From assembly GCA_036384795.1 (NCBI GenBank), contig DASVLP010000021.1, forward strand, positions 1-64,000: a DNA stretch of 64,000 nt. The letters are read 5' to 3'. Numbering within the stretch: position 1 is the first letter of the stretch; each line of letters begins with the position of its first letter. The position numbers and the translations under genes are program-made. Positions 8,699-16,386 of this stretch are shown piece after piece. The notes beneath the pieces are model-generated. The model was not told the DNA's origin and made no database searches. It worked only from the letters and a program-made list of their open reading frames with translations. This DNA comes from Andeanibacterium sp036384795 (GTDB taxonomy: Bacteria; Pseudomonadota; Alphaproteobacteria; Sphingomonadales; Sphingomonadaceae).

Positions 8699-11260
8699 CT
8701 ATCTGAACCGCGCGATGGCAGTCATGCCGATCACTCGCGGCCTTAGCGTGGTTTCCTGGAACAAGTTGGGGCCGGTTCCGCTGAACGCAGTCAGCGTCTC
8801 GCTGACGGAAGTGAGCGGATGGACGTTGAAAACGTTTTGCGCGAACACGGAAATGTCGAGCGCGTCCGTTTGGACGCCAAGCCGCAAGTTCACGATGTTC
8901 GAATGACCCGGCACCGGCACCGCGGGGTTGTAACTGCCGCCGTTAGCTGGATCGCGGTAGATCAAACGATCCGGAAAAGCTGAGAGAAACTGATAGTCGG
9001 CGCGTAGGTATCCTTGCTGGCTGAAGACCGGAAAATCGTAGCGGCCGCTAGCGGTAACCTGCCAGGGGGAACCCGCGATTCTATCGCCAGCCGTCAAAAG
9101 GTTTCCACCTCCCGCCGGGTTGACGACCGTGTCCTTGAACTCCGCATGATTGTAACCGACAGCGCCCGACAATTGCAGGTGATCGGTAACCTGAAGGGCA
9201 GCGTCGAGGTCGAAGCCCTTGCTAACAGCGCCGCCGCTGTTGATCACGAACTGGAAACCGCACGCGAGCGAGATATTCTGCTGAATATTCTTCCAGTCGA
9301 CGTAATAGGCGCTCCCATTTACCTGGAGCTTGCGATTGAAGAATTTGCTCTTGGCCCCGATTTCGTAGCTCCAGAGACTATCCGACTTGTAGGCGCCGAA
9401 GCCCAACGGAGTGATCTGGAAGCCGCATCCCTGGCCGATCTCGGGATTGCCACCTCCGGTCCGGAAACCCTTCGCGATTGACGCGTAGAAGAGGTTGTCT
9501 GCGTCGGCCTGGTAAGAAATACCGAACTTCGGCGTGACCGGCGTTTCCTTCTGCTCCGCACTGGCGACGACCGGGGTGGGCCCCACGACCGGACCATAGT
9601 TGTTGAAGAAGATGTTCACGTCGGTCCGTGCGATGCGTACGCCGGCGGTGAACTTCAGCTTCTCGGTCAGCTTGAAATCAGCCTGCGCGAATCCGGCGAG
9701 TTGCGTTTCCTTGATGATGCCGGGATCAAGCGCGTCGTCATAAACCGCGCCGGGCAGTGGCGCGGCCGAACTGCCTTCCGCCAGCGGACCGTAACAGAAC
9801 GGCGGGAACACGCCCGCAGGACATCCCGCTGCGGGCAGCGAAACCGGCGTCGAGGTCGAGGCGACGAATTGATAAGCCTTCTGGGTGTTATGCGTGTAGA
9901 ATGCACCAACGACCCACGACAGGCGAGCTTCGGGATCGGCGGACTCGATGCGAAACTCTTCGGAAATGTTTTCCTGCGTGTTCCGCTGGAACGATTGAGT
10001 TACGTCGCCGATCTGGCTGAGATAGGATCCATAGTAAATGGAGTGCTCGAACGCGGTATAATCGTTGATCGCGTTCTGCTTGCGGTTGAAGTACGATGTG
10101 TTGGATATCAGTCTAACTGGTCCAGCGTCCCACTCCGCCTTCAAAGACGGCAGGTAAAACTTGTCGTGGCTCGGCTGGTTTCGATTATTCCCTTGGGAGA
10201 ACTTTCCATTTTCAGGGTCCGACAAGTTCAGCCAGAACGCGTTTCCATCATTATTATAAATATTCTGGTAATAAATCGACGCGGTGAGAGTTAGGTTCTC
10301 GGTGGGGGCCAACGCGATCGCGCCGCGCAGTACATCGGTGTTCTGGTAGTTCGAGTTGCGCTCGGTTATGCGACCGGTTGTCGGGTTCGTGAGACCGGCC
10401 GTCGATTGCGCGCCCACCGCGGCCAACGCAGCGGCGTTGTACGGGGCGATAAACGGATTGAGAAAGAAGTCAGACGCGTAAGGTCCGCCATTGCCTGGCC
10501 GATCGTACTGCATTCGGTCCACATAGCCACCATCGCGACGGTGCCAGGCGCTCACGCGGAAAGCCACCTTGTCGGCCACGATCGGGCCGCCAACCGCTAC
10601 GCCGCCTTCGTAGCTGATGCCACCGCCGTCGATCACGCCGAATTCGGCGCGGCCATAGACGCTATAGTGGTTGAAGTCCGGGCTCGGCGTAATGAAGCGA
10701 ATCGCGCCGCCTTCAGCTCCGGCACCGAATAGCGTTCCTTGAGGGCCGCGCAGAACCTCGACGCGCTCGAGGTCGAATATCTCCGGGAAGACGGTGTAGC
10801 TGCTGTAGCCGAAATTGCGCGACTGGATCGGCGTATCGTCGATATAGACGCCGGTAGTGGCCGCACCGGCAGTTGAGTTGATCCCGCGAATGGCAATTTG
10901 CGCCGCCGCCGCGTTGCGCGTGTCCGTGCGGGTAAAGGTGACGCCCGGGCTCAATCGAGAAAGATCATCTATACTCCGAACACCCTGCTGATCCAGGCGC
11001 TCCGGAGAGAAGGCTTCGACGCTGATCGGCACGCGGCTGAGCACTTCGGCTTGGCGGGTAGCGGTAACGACGATCTCGCCGTCCGGCGTGTCGTGAACCC
11101 CCTGGCCATCGGGCTGGGCCGTGGGTGGAGTGGGCGCATCGCCAGTCGCCGTTGTGGCGGATGCAGCCTGGGCATATGCATTGGTAGCCCCCAGAGCGGA
11201 GGCTAACGCCGCCAACGAAACCAACCGGAGCCCCTGCTTCAGACTTGCTCTCTCGTTCAT
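8699..11260 (-). CDS. TonB-dependent outer-membrane receptor (large)
   Basis: 853 residues. The start ATG is preceded by a strong ribosome-binding site (GGGGGAG, 4 nt upstream). A signal peptide ends at NAYAQ, the TonB box region is EIVVTATRQAE, and the plug phrase is FDLERVEVLRGPQGTLFGAG. The barrel ends in VIGMTAIARFR. It is the first gene of the minus-strand catabolic run and diverges from the LuxR-type regulator at 11781. The 520-nt gap between them holds a perfect palindrome. It probably imports the substrate attacked by the two amidohydrolases immediately downstream. With the receptor at 226-2484, this gives two receptors in one apparent operon. Confidence 0.93.
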   Translation of the reverse strand: MNERASLKQGLRLVSLAALASALGATNAYAQAASATTATGDAPTPPTAQPDGQGVHDTPDGEIVVTATRQAEVLSRVPISVEAFSPERLDQQGVRSIDDLSRLSPGVTFTRTDTRNAAAAQIAIRGINSTAGAATTGVYIDDTPIQSRNFGYSSYTVFPEIFDLERVEVLRGPQGTLFGAGAEGGAIRFITPSPDFNHYSVYGRAEFGVIDGGGISYEGGVAVGGPIVADKVAFRVSAWHRRDGGYVDRMQYDRPGNGGPYASDFFLNPFIAPYNAAALAAVGAQSTAGLTNPTTGRITERNSNYQNTDVLRGAIALAPTENLTLTASIYYQNIYNNDGNAFWLNLSDPENGKFSQGNNRNQPSHDKFYLPSLKAEWDAGPVRLISNTSYFNRKQNAINDYTAFEHSIYYGSYLSQIGDVTQSFQRNTQENISEEFRIESADPEARLSWVVGAFYTHNTQKAYQFVASTSTPVSLPAAGCPAGVFPPFCYGPLAEGSSAAPLPGAVYDDALDPGIIKETQLAGFAQADFKLTEKLKFTAGVRIARTDVNIFFNNYGPVVGPTPVVASAEQKETPVTPKFGISYQADADNLFYASIAKGFRTGGGNPEIGQGCGFQITPLGFGAYKSDSLWSYEIGAKSKFFNRKLQVNGSAYYVDWKNIQQNISLACGFQFVINSGGAVSKGFDLDAALQVTDHLQLSGAVGYNHAEFKDTVVNPAGGGNLLTAGDRIAGSPWQVTASGRYDFPVFSQQGYLRADYQFLSAFPDRLIYRDPANGGSYNPAVPVPGHSNIVNLRLGVQTDALDISVFAQNVFNVHPLTSVSETLTAFSGTGPNLFQETTLRPRVIGMTAIARFR

Positions 11261-11780
11261 CTTACTCCCCCATCACCGGCCGTCAGGCCTTGTTCTGCGT
11301 CGACATTTCCCTCTCGGCGACCGCCGCATTTTCGTCTCATCGCGATCGCATCTGCCGTGATCGCGATGACGCTGTTGCCGAGGGCTCCGCTTCATCCGGC
11401 GGGCTCCCTGCAACCCGCGTCCTCAAATTGGATGATCGAGTGAGCCTAGGTAAAGGTCGAGAGTCAACTATATTGTGGGCGTCATGCAAAGTTATCGAAA
11501 GAAGATTGCCACAATGTAGAACGTATAGATGACAAGAGGCTGAACGATTGATATTTGTAATACATTTGTATTACAACTATCGGCTTAGGAGATTTGAATG
11601 GGTGTTTATTCCAAGCACGGGCCCGATTCGTCGCCTCGCGTCCGCGGCTTTCGGATTCTTCTGTCCGCATATGACCAGCGGTTGACTCGGCGAATATGCT
11701 GTCCGAACAAGCTGCGATTTCCACCGGAGCCGCCGCATTGCGCACCAGTGCGACGAGCACGTTAGATAAGGAGACGGTCG
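11261..11780. other. 520-nt divergent intergenic region
   Basis: No credible gene is seen here. The stretch lies between the divergent TonB receptor (minus) and LuxR regulator (plus). It contains the receptor ribosome-binding site next to 11260, an AT-richer centre (about 11420-11580), a perfect 22-bp palindrome at 11555-11576, and the strong Shine-Dalgarno AAGGAG at 11768-11773 that serves the regulator. Promoters for both directions are expected here, but I could not pick convincing -35/-10 pairs. Confidence 0.7.
11555..11576. promoter_or_regulatory. Perfect 22-bp palindrome, probable operator
   Basis: Two perfectly complementary 10-bp arms, TTGTAATACA and TGTATTACAA, flank a TT spacer. 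The site lies in the divergent gap, about 205 nt before the LuxR-type gene and 295 nt before the TonB receptor. It is AT-rich in a GC-rich genome and lacks the T-run of a terminator, so a dimeric regulator site is the best reading. The neighbouring LuxR-type protein is the obvious candidate binder. The binder and function are inference; the symmetry is directly visible. Confidence 0.6.
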
Positions 11781-12545
11781 ATTTTTGCAGGTCTGCCGGG
11801 ACTGATTGCCTCGATTGGAGCGGAGGATCACGCGCCGCGGCTTTTGGAGGTTGGCTCGGCGATTTTGAACGCCCAACATCTTTCCGTGTTCGCGTTTGGA
11901 GAGGGGCTGAACCCAAACCTCGTCCTGTCGGCCAGTCGCGATGGCAGCGACCTCGCAGCTAAGACCGGCGGCTACTACATCAAAACCGCTTTGTACTTGA
12001 AGGACCCCCTCCGGACCGTGCTGGCTGCGGAACGGCAGGACGAGGGTTTCCTGTTGCAGTTCGTTAAGCCGAGGGAGCTGGACGTCAATCCCGAGTGGCG
12101 TGACTTTTACGCGCGCGAGCATTTGGAAGCACGCATCACGATCGTCGCACGAGCGCCGAGCGAATGGCTGTCGATCAATTTTTACCGCGAGGTGGGAGCG
12201 GCACCGCTGAGAGAGGGGGCGCTGGCCGAAATGAGGGAATTGGCGCCGCTGATTCACACCGCCACGTCGAGACATCTTGCCCTGACGCGGCCGCAGGAAA
12301 CGGTGCGCGATTCTGCTGAACTCCTAAAAGAGCGCCTTTCATTGCTCGACATTCGGTTAACGCCCCGGGAAGAGCAGGTATGTGTCGGCGCCTTGCAAGG
12401 GCTGACCAACAGTGAAATTGGCAAGACTCTCGGGATCGAGACGACGACCGTGAACACTTTGCGGCATCGCGCTTATGACCGTTTGGGCATTTCTAGCCTG
12501 GCTGAACTGTTCTTGCTCTGCCTCACTGTTCGCAGCGGACGATGA
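11781..12545 (+). CDS. LuxR-type regulator, apparently starting at ATT
   Basis: The C-terminal 64 residues (about 191-254) form a LuxR/FixJ helix-turn-helix: LTPREEQVCVGALQGLTNSE followed by IGKTLGIETTTVNTLRHRAY. No ATG or GTG opens this frame. The first usable start is TTG at 11844, but the protein-like frame continues upstream (FAGLPGLIASIGAEDHAPRL) to an ATT at 11781. That ATT has AAGGAG ending exactly 7 nt before it and an in-frame stop just upstream at 11763. I therefore propose a rare ATT start giving 254 residues; a conservative annotation would be 11844-12545. The N-terminal region is not a recognised sensor domain. It probably controls the divergent catabolic run. Confidence 0.75.
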   Translation: MFAGLPGLIASIGAEDHAPRLLEVGSAILNAQHLSVFAFGEGLNPNLVLSASRDGSDLAAKTGGYYIKTALYLKDPLRTVLAAERQDEGFLLQFVKPRELDVNPEWRDFYAREHLEARITIVARAPSEWLSINFYREVGAAPLREGALAEMRELAPLIHTATSRHLALTRPQETVRDSAELLKERLSLLDIRLTPREEQVCVGALQGLTNSEIGKTLGIETTTVNTLRHRAYDRLGISSLAELFLLCLTVRSGR

Positions 12546-12566
12546 TAGTGGCACCGCGGCGGCAGG

Positions 12567-13361
12567 CTATTCCAAGGTGGCCGCATTCTCCGGAATCAGC
12601 GCGCCGCCATCCACAACGATTGTCTGGCCGGTCACGAACGCGGCCTGATCAGATGCGAGGTAAAGCATCGCATACCCTATCTCGTCGGGCGATCCGAGGC
12701 GCTTGAGGGGGATTGCGGCCGCCATCTCCGCCACTTGAGGCGGGGCGGCGAGGGCGCTCATCGCATCTGTCAGTATCAGGCCCGGCTCGACGCCGTTCAC
12801 GGTGATCCGGTCGCGAGCGTATTCCATCGCAGCCGCACGAATGAAGCCGTTCAACCCGGCTTTGGACGCCGCGTAATGAGCGAGGCCAGGCAAAGCGACC
12901 CGCGGGCCGGTCACAGAGGATGTGAACAGGAGCCGAGGCGATCGCGCTTGACGAAGGTGGGGCACGCCGGCCTTTGCCAACCAAAATGCGGCTTTCAGGT
13001 TGACCGCGAACGTGGTTTCCAATTCCTCGTCGCTGAGGTCCTCGATCCGCACGATGGGGAACACTGCGGCATTGTGAACGATGATATCGAGCGCGCCGAA
13101 GCGCGCGATCGTTTCGGCTATCAAAGACTCGGCGGCGGCTCGCGAGGACAGATCAGTTGCTATTAGGATTCCAGTCCCGCCGGCGTCGTCGATCATCCGG
13201 ACTGTTTCCTCACCCGGTCCGGCGGTGCGCGTTGCGACGACCACGTTCGCACCGGCGCGGGCAAAGATCAGCGCAATCGCGCGTCCGATGCCGCGTCCCG
13301 AGCCCGTCACAATCGCAATTCGCCCCTCGAGACGGAAAGGTACGTCGTTTGGCTGTTCCAT
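12567..13361 (-). CDS. Short-chain dehydrogenase/reductase (SDR)
   Basis: 264 residues, a classical SDR of the FabG-like group. The cofactor loop is TGSGRGIG (19-26) and NNAG appears as HNAAV (96-100). The catalytic residues are S149, Y163 and K167 (LAHYAASKAG). The end GQTIVVDGGALIP is the usual C-terminal signature. It would oxidise an alcohol or reduce a ketone with NAD(P)(H). It ends 21 nt from the convergent LuxR-type gene and starts 83 nt after the MFS carrier on the same strand, so these two form an operon. The substrate is unknown; an aryl alcohol or ketone on the route to homoprotocatechuate is plausible. Confidence 0.9.
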   Translation of the reverse strand: MEQPNDVPFRLEGRIAIVTGSGRGIGRAIALIFARAGANVVVATRTAGPGEETVRMIDDAGGTGILIATDLSSRAAAESLIAETIARFGALDIIVHNAAVFPIVRIEDLSDEELETTFAVNLKAAFWLAKAGVPHLRQARSPRLLFTSSVTGPRVALPGLAHYAASKAGLNGFIRAAAMEYARDRITVNGVEPGLILTDAMSALAAPPQVAEMAAAIPLKRLGSPDEIGYAMLYLASDQAAFVTGQTIVVDGGALIPENAATLE

Positions 13362-13444
13362 GGCTGTTCCTCGGACCGGATTCCTTTGATCGTTGATTTG
13401 CTCGATGACGCAACGCTGATCGGGTCGGAGTGCAAAAGCGCCCG

Positions 13445-14662
13445 CTATCGCGCTTCGAAGCCAGGCGCGCGTGCCGCGACGACGCTTGCTTCGAGGCTTT
13501 GGGAAGTCGAATGGCGGCGCCCGATGACCAAGGGCAGAATAAGGATCAAGCCCAGCAGCACCGCCAAGCCCGCCGCTAGCATGATGGGGGCATAGTGGCC
13601 CTGTGCACCTAGCAAATAAGCGGCGAGCGCCGGACCCGCCGACATGCCGATATATTGGGCCGGAATGGCAAAGCGCATCATCACCCCATCCTTGTCATGC
13701 GTCGCGATGACGCCGAGCAAAAGGGGCTGCGCAGCGTTCCAGGTGAACTGGAAAAGGCAATTGAGCACCATATACAAGGCCCAGGTCTGCGGAGCAGCGA
13801 ACGCGAGAGTTCCGGCACCGCCGATCAACAGCACGACGACAACTTCAGGGAGATCATTGAAGCGGCTGCCGATCCAGACCACGATCATCGCCCCGAGAAC
13901 GCCGAAAATCTGCGATATCGAGAGGATGGAGGAAACCGCGTTCTCGCCGATGCCGTTTTGCTGGCCGAGCAACGCCATGTAGGTCCAGGCGCCGCAATAG
14001 CCGATCAGCAGCAGGCCGACCGCCGCGACAGCCAACACGGCGTGGACGAACGAGAGTTTGCGGGCAGGGCCGTCTGCCGCGGTGATTTCTTGCGGACTTG
14101 CCGAACGGACCAGGAATTTGGCTAGGGGCAAGCACGCAAGCGAAGCAATCGCATAAGCCCCGACGACCGCCGAAAAGCCGGAAATCGCCAGCAAATATGG
14201 GATGACCGCGAGCGCGATAGCGCTGTACGCGATGACCGCGGCAATGAGCCATCCGAGATTGCGCTTTGGGTTTTGAGTATCGGCGACCGCGGCAAAACCG
14301 ATCGCCGACGCTAGGCCCGCGCCGAAACCGGCGGCAATCCTAATTGCGATGAAGGTCGGGAGCCCGATGGGAAGCATCGACAGCAGGTTGGCGGCCGCCA
14401 TCAACAGGAGACCCCCGGCAAGGAGGATACGCCAGCTCACCCGCCCGCCGACAAAGGCGAACAGAAGAGCCGCGACTGTGAGGCCCAGCACCTCGGAGGA
14501 TGCGACATAGCCCGCGGTCACTTCGTCCATGTGCAAAGATGCAACCATTCCTTGGACGAGCCCGGGTTGGACGGTGACGGGCGTCGCCGCAACCGCGCCC
14601 GCCACGATGGCGGCGACCACCCCTAATAGCGAGTGTCGATGGTCTTCGTGGCGGTGCGTCAT
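13445..14662 (-). CDS. MFS transporter, about 12 membrane segments
   Basis: 405 residues, overwhelmingly hydrophobic, with about twelve predicted membrane spans starting at LLGVVAAIVAGAVAATPV. The first half has loop phrases typical of major facilitator carriers (FVGGRVSWRILLAGG), and there is a soluble stretch in the middle (SASPQEITAADGPARK). It shows no clear aromatic-acid symporter signature. The gene diverges from the aldehyde dehydrogenase at 14878 and leads the SDR gene (83-nt gap). Between the aromatic operon and the homoprotocatechuate genes, uptake of an aromatic acid or alcohol across the inner membrane is the simplest role, but direction of transport is not visible. Confidence 0.85.
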   Translation of the reverse strand: MTHRHEDHRHSLLGVVAAIVAGAVAATPVTVQPGLVQGMVASLHMDEVTAGYVASSEVLGLTVAALLFAFVGGRVSWRILLAGGLLLMAAANLLSMLPIGLPTFIAIRIAAGFGAGLASAIGFAAVADTQNPKRNLGWLIAAVIAYSAIALAVIPYLLAISGFSAVVGAYAIASLACLPLAKFLVRSASPQEITAADGPARKLSFVHAVLAVAAVGLLLIGYCGAWTYMALLGQQNGIGENAVSSILSISQIFGVLGAMIVVWIGSRFNDLPEVVVVLLIGGAGTLAFAAPQTWALYMVLNCLFQFTWNAAQPLLLGVIATHDKDGVMMRFAIPAQYIGMSAGPALAAYLLGAQGHYAPIMLAAGLAVLLGLILILPLVIGRRHSTSQSLEASVVAARAPGFEAR

Positions 14663-14829
14663 GGTCCCGATCCCGATTTATGACTTCGCCGCACCAGCGG
14701 CGAATGCATCTTGTTCCATGCTTGGCCTTCTCGGATAGTTGAGCATTTCGGCCGGCCTGTCTGTACTACGAACCTATGACAGCACGGAGGATTCGAACGC
14801 GCGTCGTCAACCGTATGGCATAAAGAAGC

Positions 14830-14845
14830 ATAACATGATATAAAA
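14830..14845. promoter_or_regulatory. Possible second HpaR-type site upstream of hpaE
   Basis: The sequence ATAACATGATATAA here shares the 8-mer CATGATAT with the palindromic site between hpaG1 and hpaR (22359-22378), and is AT-rich like it. It lies 33-48 nt before the start of the aldehyde dehydrogenase at 14878, a suitable place for repressor control. The outer arms match poorly, so this is a weak candidate. Confidence 0.3.
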
Positions 14846-14877
14846 CTTGCTGAGATGCTTAGGGAGTTCGGTGGGTT

Positions 14878-16386
14878 ATGAACGATGGACGGCGACAAGG
14901 GGCCTTGCGGATGGTGTCCGCTCATCAGGAGCGTGGTCTAGGCCATTTTTTTGACGGCCGCCCGGTGGACGGAGAAGGCAAGGCGTTCGAGGTGTTTGAG
15001 CCCGGGACGGGCCAGGTGCTTGGCGAGGCGCGTGATGCCACCTCCAGCGAATTGAATCATGCCGTCGCGGCGGCGCGCGATGCATTTCCGGGCTGGTCGG
15101 CGACGTCGGGAGAGCTGCGCCGCAAGCTGCTCCATAGAGTTGCCGATCTGATCGTGGAGCGCGCGGATGAAATAGCTGCGGTCGAGTGCTTGGACGCTGG
15201 CCAACCGTGGCGCTTTATGGCGAAAGCGGCTTTAAGGGGGGCCGAGAATTTCCGCTTCTTCGCCGACAGGGCGCCGGCTGCGGCTGATGGCCTGGCGCTC
15301 CCCTCGTCGGATCACCTCAATTACACGACGCGTCACCCGATCGGGCCCGTCGCCGTCATTACGCCGTGGAACACGCCGTTCATGTTATCGACGTGGAAAA
15401 TCGCACCGGCTCTGGCAGCTGGATGCACGGTCGTTCACAAACCTGCGGAATGGTCGCCCTATTCGGCGCGCTTGCTCATCGAAATCGCGCATGAAGCCGG
15501 CCTTCCTGCGGGGGTGTTCAACGCCGTCAACGGGTTGGGCGAAACCACCGGGCGGCGGCTCACTGAGCATCCGGATATCAAGGCGATCGCTTTCGTCGGT
15601 GAGTCCAAGACCGGCTCGGCAATCATGCGGCAAGGGGCCGATACGCTGAAGCGCGTGCATTTCGAGCTCGGTGGGAAAAATCCGATAATCGTGTTCGACG
15701 ATAGCGACCTCGATCGCGCGCTCGATGCAGCGATCTTCATGATCTACTCGCTCAATGGCCAGCGTTGCACGTCATCCTCGCGCCTGTTGGTCCAGCGTTC
15801 GATTTACGATCAATTCGTCGAGCGTGCCGTCGAGCGCGTCGAAGCGCTGAAGGTCGGCGATCCCTTCGATCCCGCGACCGAAGTCGGCCCGCTGATCCAT
15901 CAGCGCCATTACGACAAGGTTTCCGGCTACATGACGACCGCGGTCGAAGATGGGGCGACCATCGCCGCGGGCGGCTGCAGGTACCACGGCGCGGGCGATG
16001 GCTATTATTTTGCGCCAACGCTTTTTGCGGACGCGGAGCAATCCATGCGGATCGCGCAAGAGGAGATTTTCGGCCCTGTCCTCACGGTCGTCCCGTTCGA
16101 CGATGAGAGCGATGCGATCTCAAAGGCCAACGATGTTCCATATGGGCTTGCGGGCTATCTGTGGACCAACGACCTCGGCCGCGCGCTGCGCGTCTCGAAC
16201 GCGCTCGATGTCGGAATGGTCTGGGTGAACAGCGAAAACGTCCGTCATTTGCCGACTCCGTTCGGCGGCACCAAGGCAAGCGGGATCGGCCGCGACGGCG
16301 GTGACTGGAGCTTTGACTTCTACATGGAGACGAAGAACGTTGCGCTCGCGCACGGCACGCACAAGATCCAGCGGCTAGGGACCTGA
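14878..16386 (+). CDS. hpaE: 5-Carboxymethyl-2-hydroxymuconate semialdehyde dehydrogenase (HpaE-like)
   Basis: 502 residues of the NAD(P)-dependent aldehyde dehydrogenase superfamily. Catalytic C297 lies in NGQRCTSSSR and the general base E263 in FELGGKNP; ITPWNTPF (161-168) is the cofactor-side motif. The ATG at 14878 is used; an internal ATG at 14911 is possible. The assignment to HpaE rests on context: the other homoprotocatechuate meta-cleavage genes lie immediately downstream on the opposite strand, and NGQRCTSSSR is usual in this subfamily. It would oxidise the ring-cleavage semialdehyde to 5-carboxymethyl-2-hydroxymuconate. The next dehydrogenase overlaps it by one base (TGATG), so the two are coupled. 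Confidence 0.83.
   Translation: MNDGRRQGALRMVSAHQERGLGHFFDGRPVDGEGKAFEVFEPGTGQVLGEARDATSSELNHAVAAARDAFPGWSATSGELRRKLLHRVADLIVERADEIAAVECLDAGQPWRFMAKAALRGAENFRFFADRAPAAADGLALPSSDHLNYTTRHPIGPVAVITPWNTPFMLSTWKIAPALAAGCTVVHKPAEWSPYSARLLIEIAHEAGLPAGVFNAVNGLGETTGRRLTEHPDIKAIAFVGESKTGSAIMRQGADTLKRVHFELGGKNPIIVFDDSDLDRALDAAIFMIYSLNGQRCTSSSRLLVQRSIYDQFVERAVERVEALKVGDPFDPATEVGPLIHQRHYDKVSGYMTTAVEDGATIAAGGCRYHGAGDGYYFAPTLFADAEQSMRIAQEEIFGPVLTVVPFDDESDAISKANDVPYGLAGYLWTNDLGRALRVSNALDVGMVWVNSENVRHLPTPFGGTKASGIGRDGGDWSFDFYMETKNVALAHGTHKIQRLGT

Noticed and set aside
7141..8706. A 521-codon plus-strand open frame
   Set aside because: Opposite the second amidohydrolase, whose HxH and GSDW motifs are clear. 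No domain is seen in the shadow frame.
11472..11515. ATTGTGG ... CCACAAT inverted pair in the LuxR divergent region
   Set aside because: Arms are only 7 bp with a 30-nt loop, and chance is a sufficient explanation next to the much stronger palindrome at 11555.
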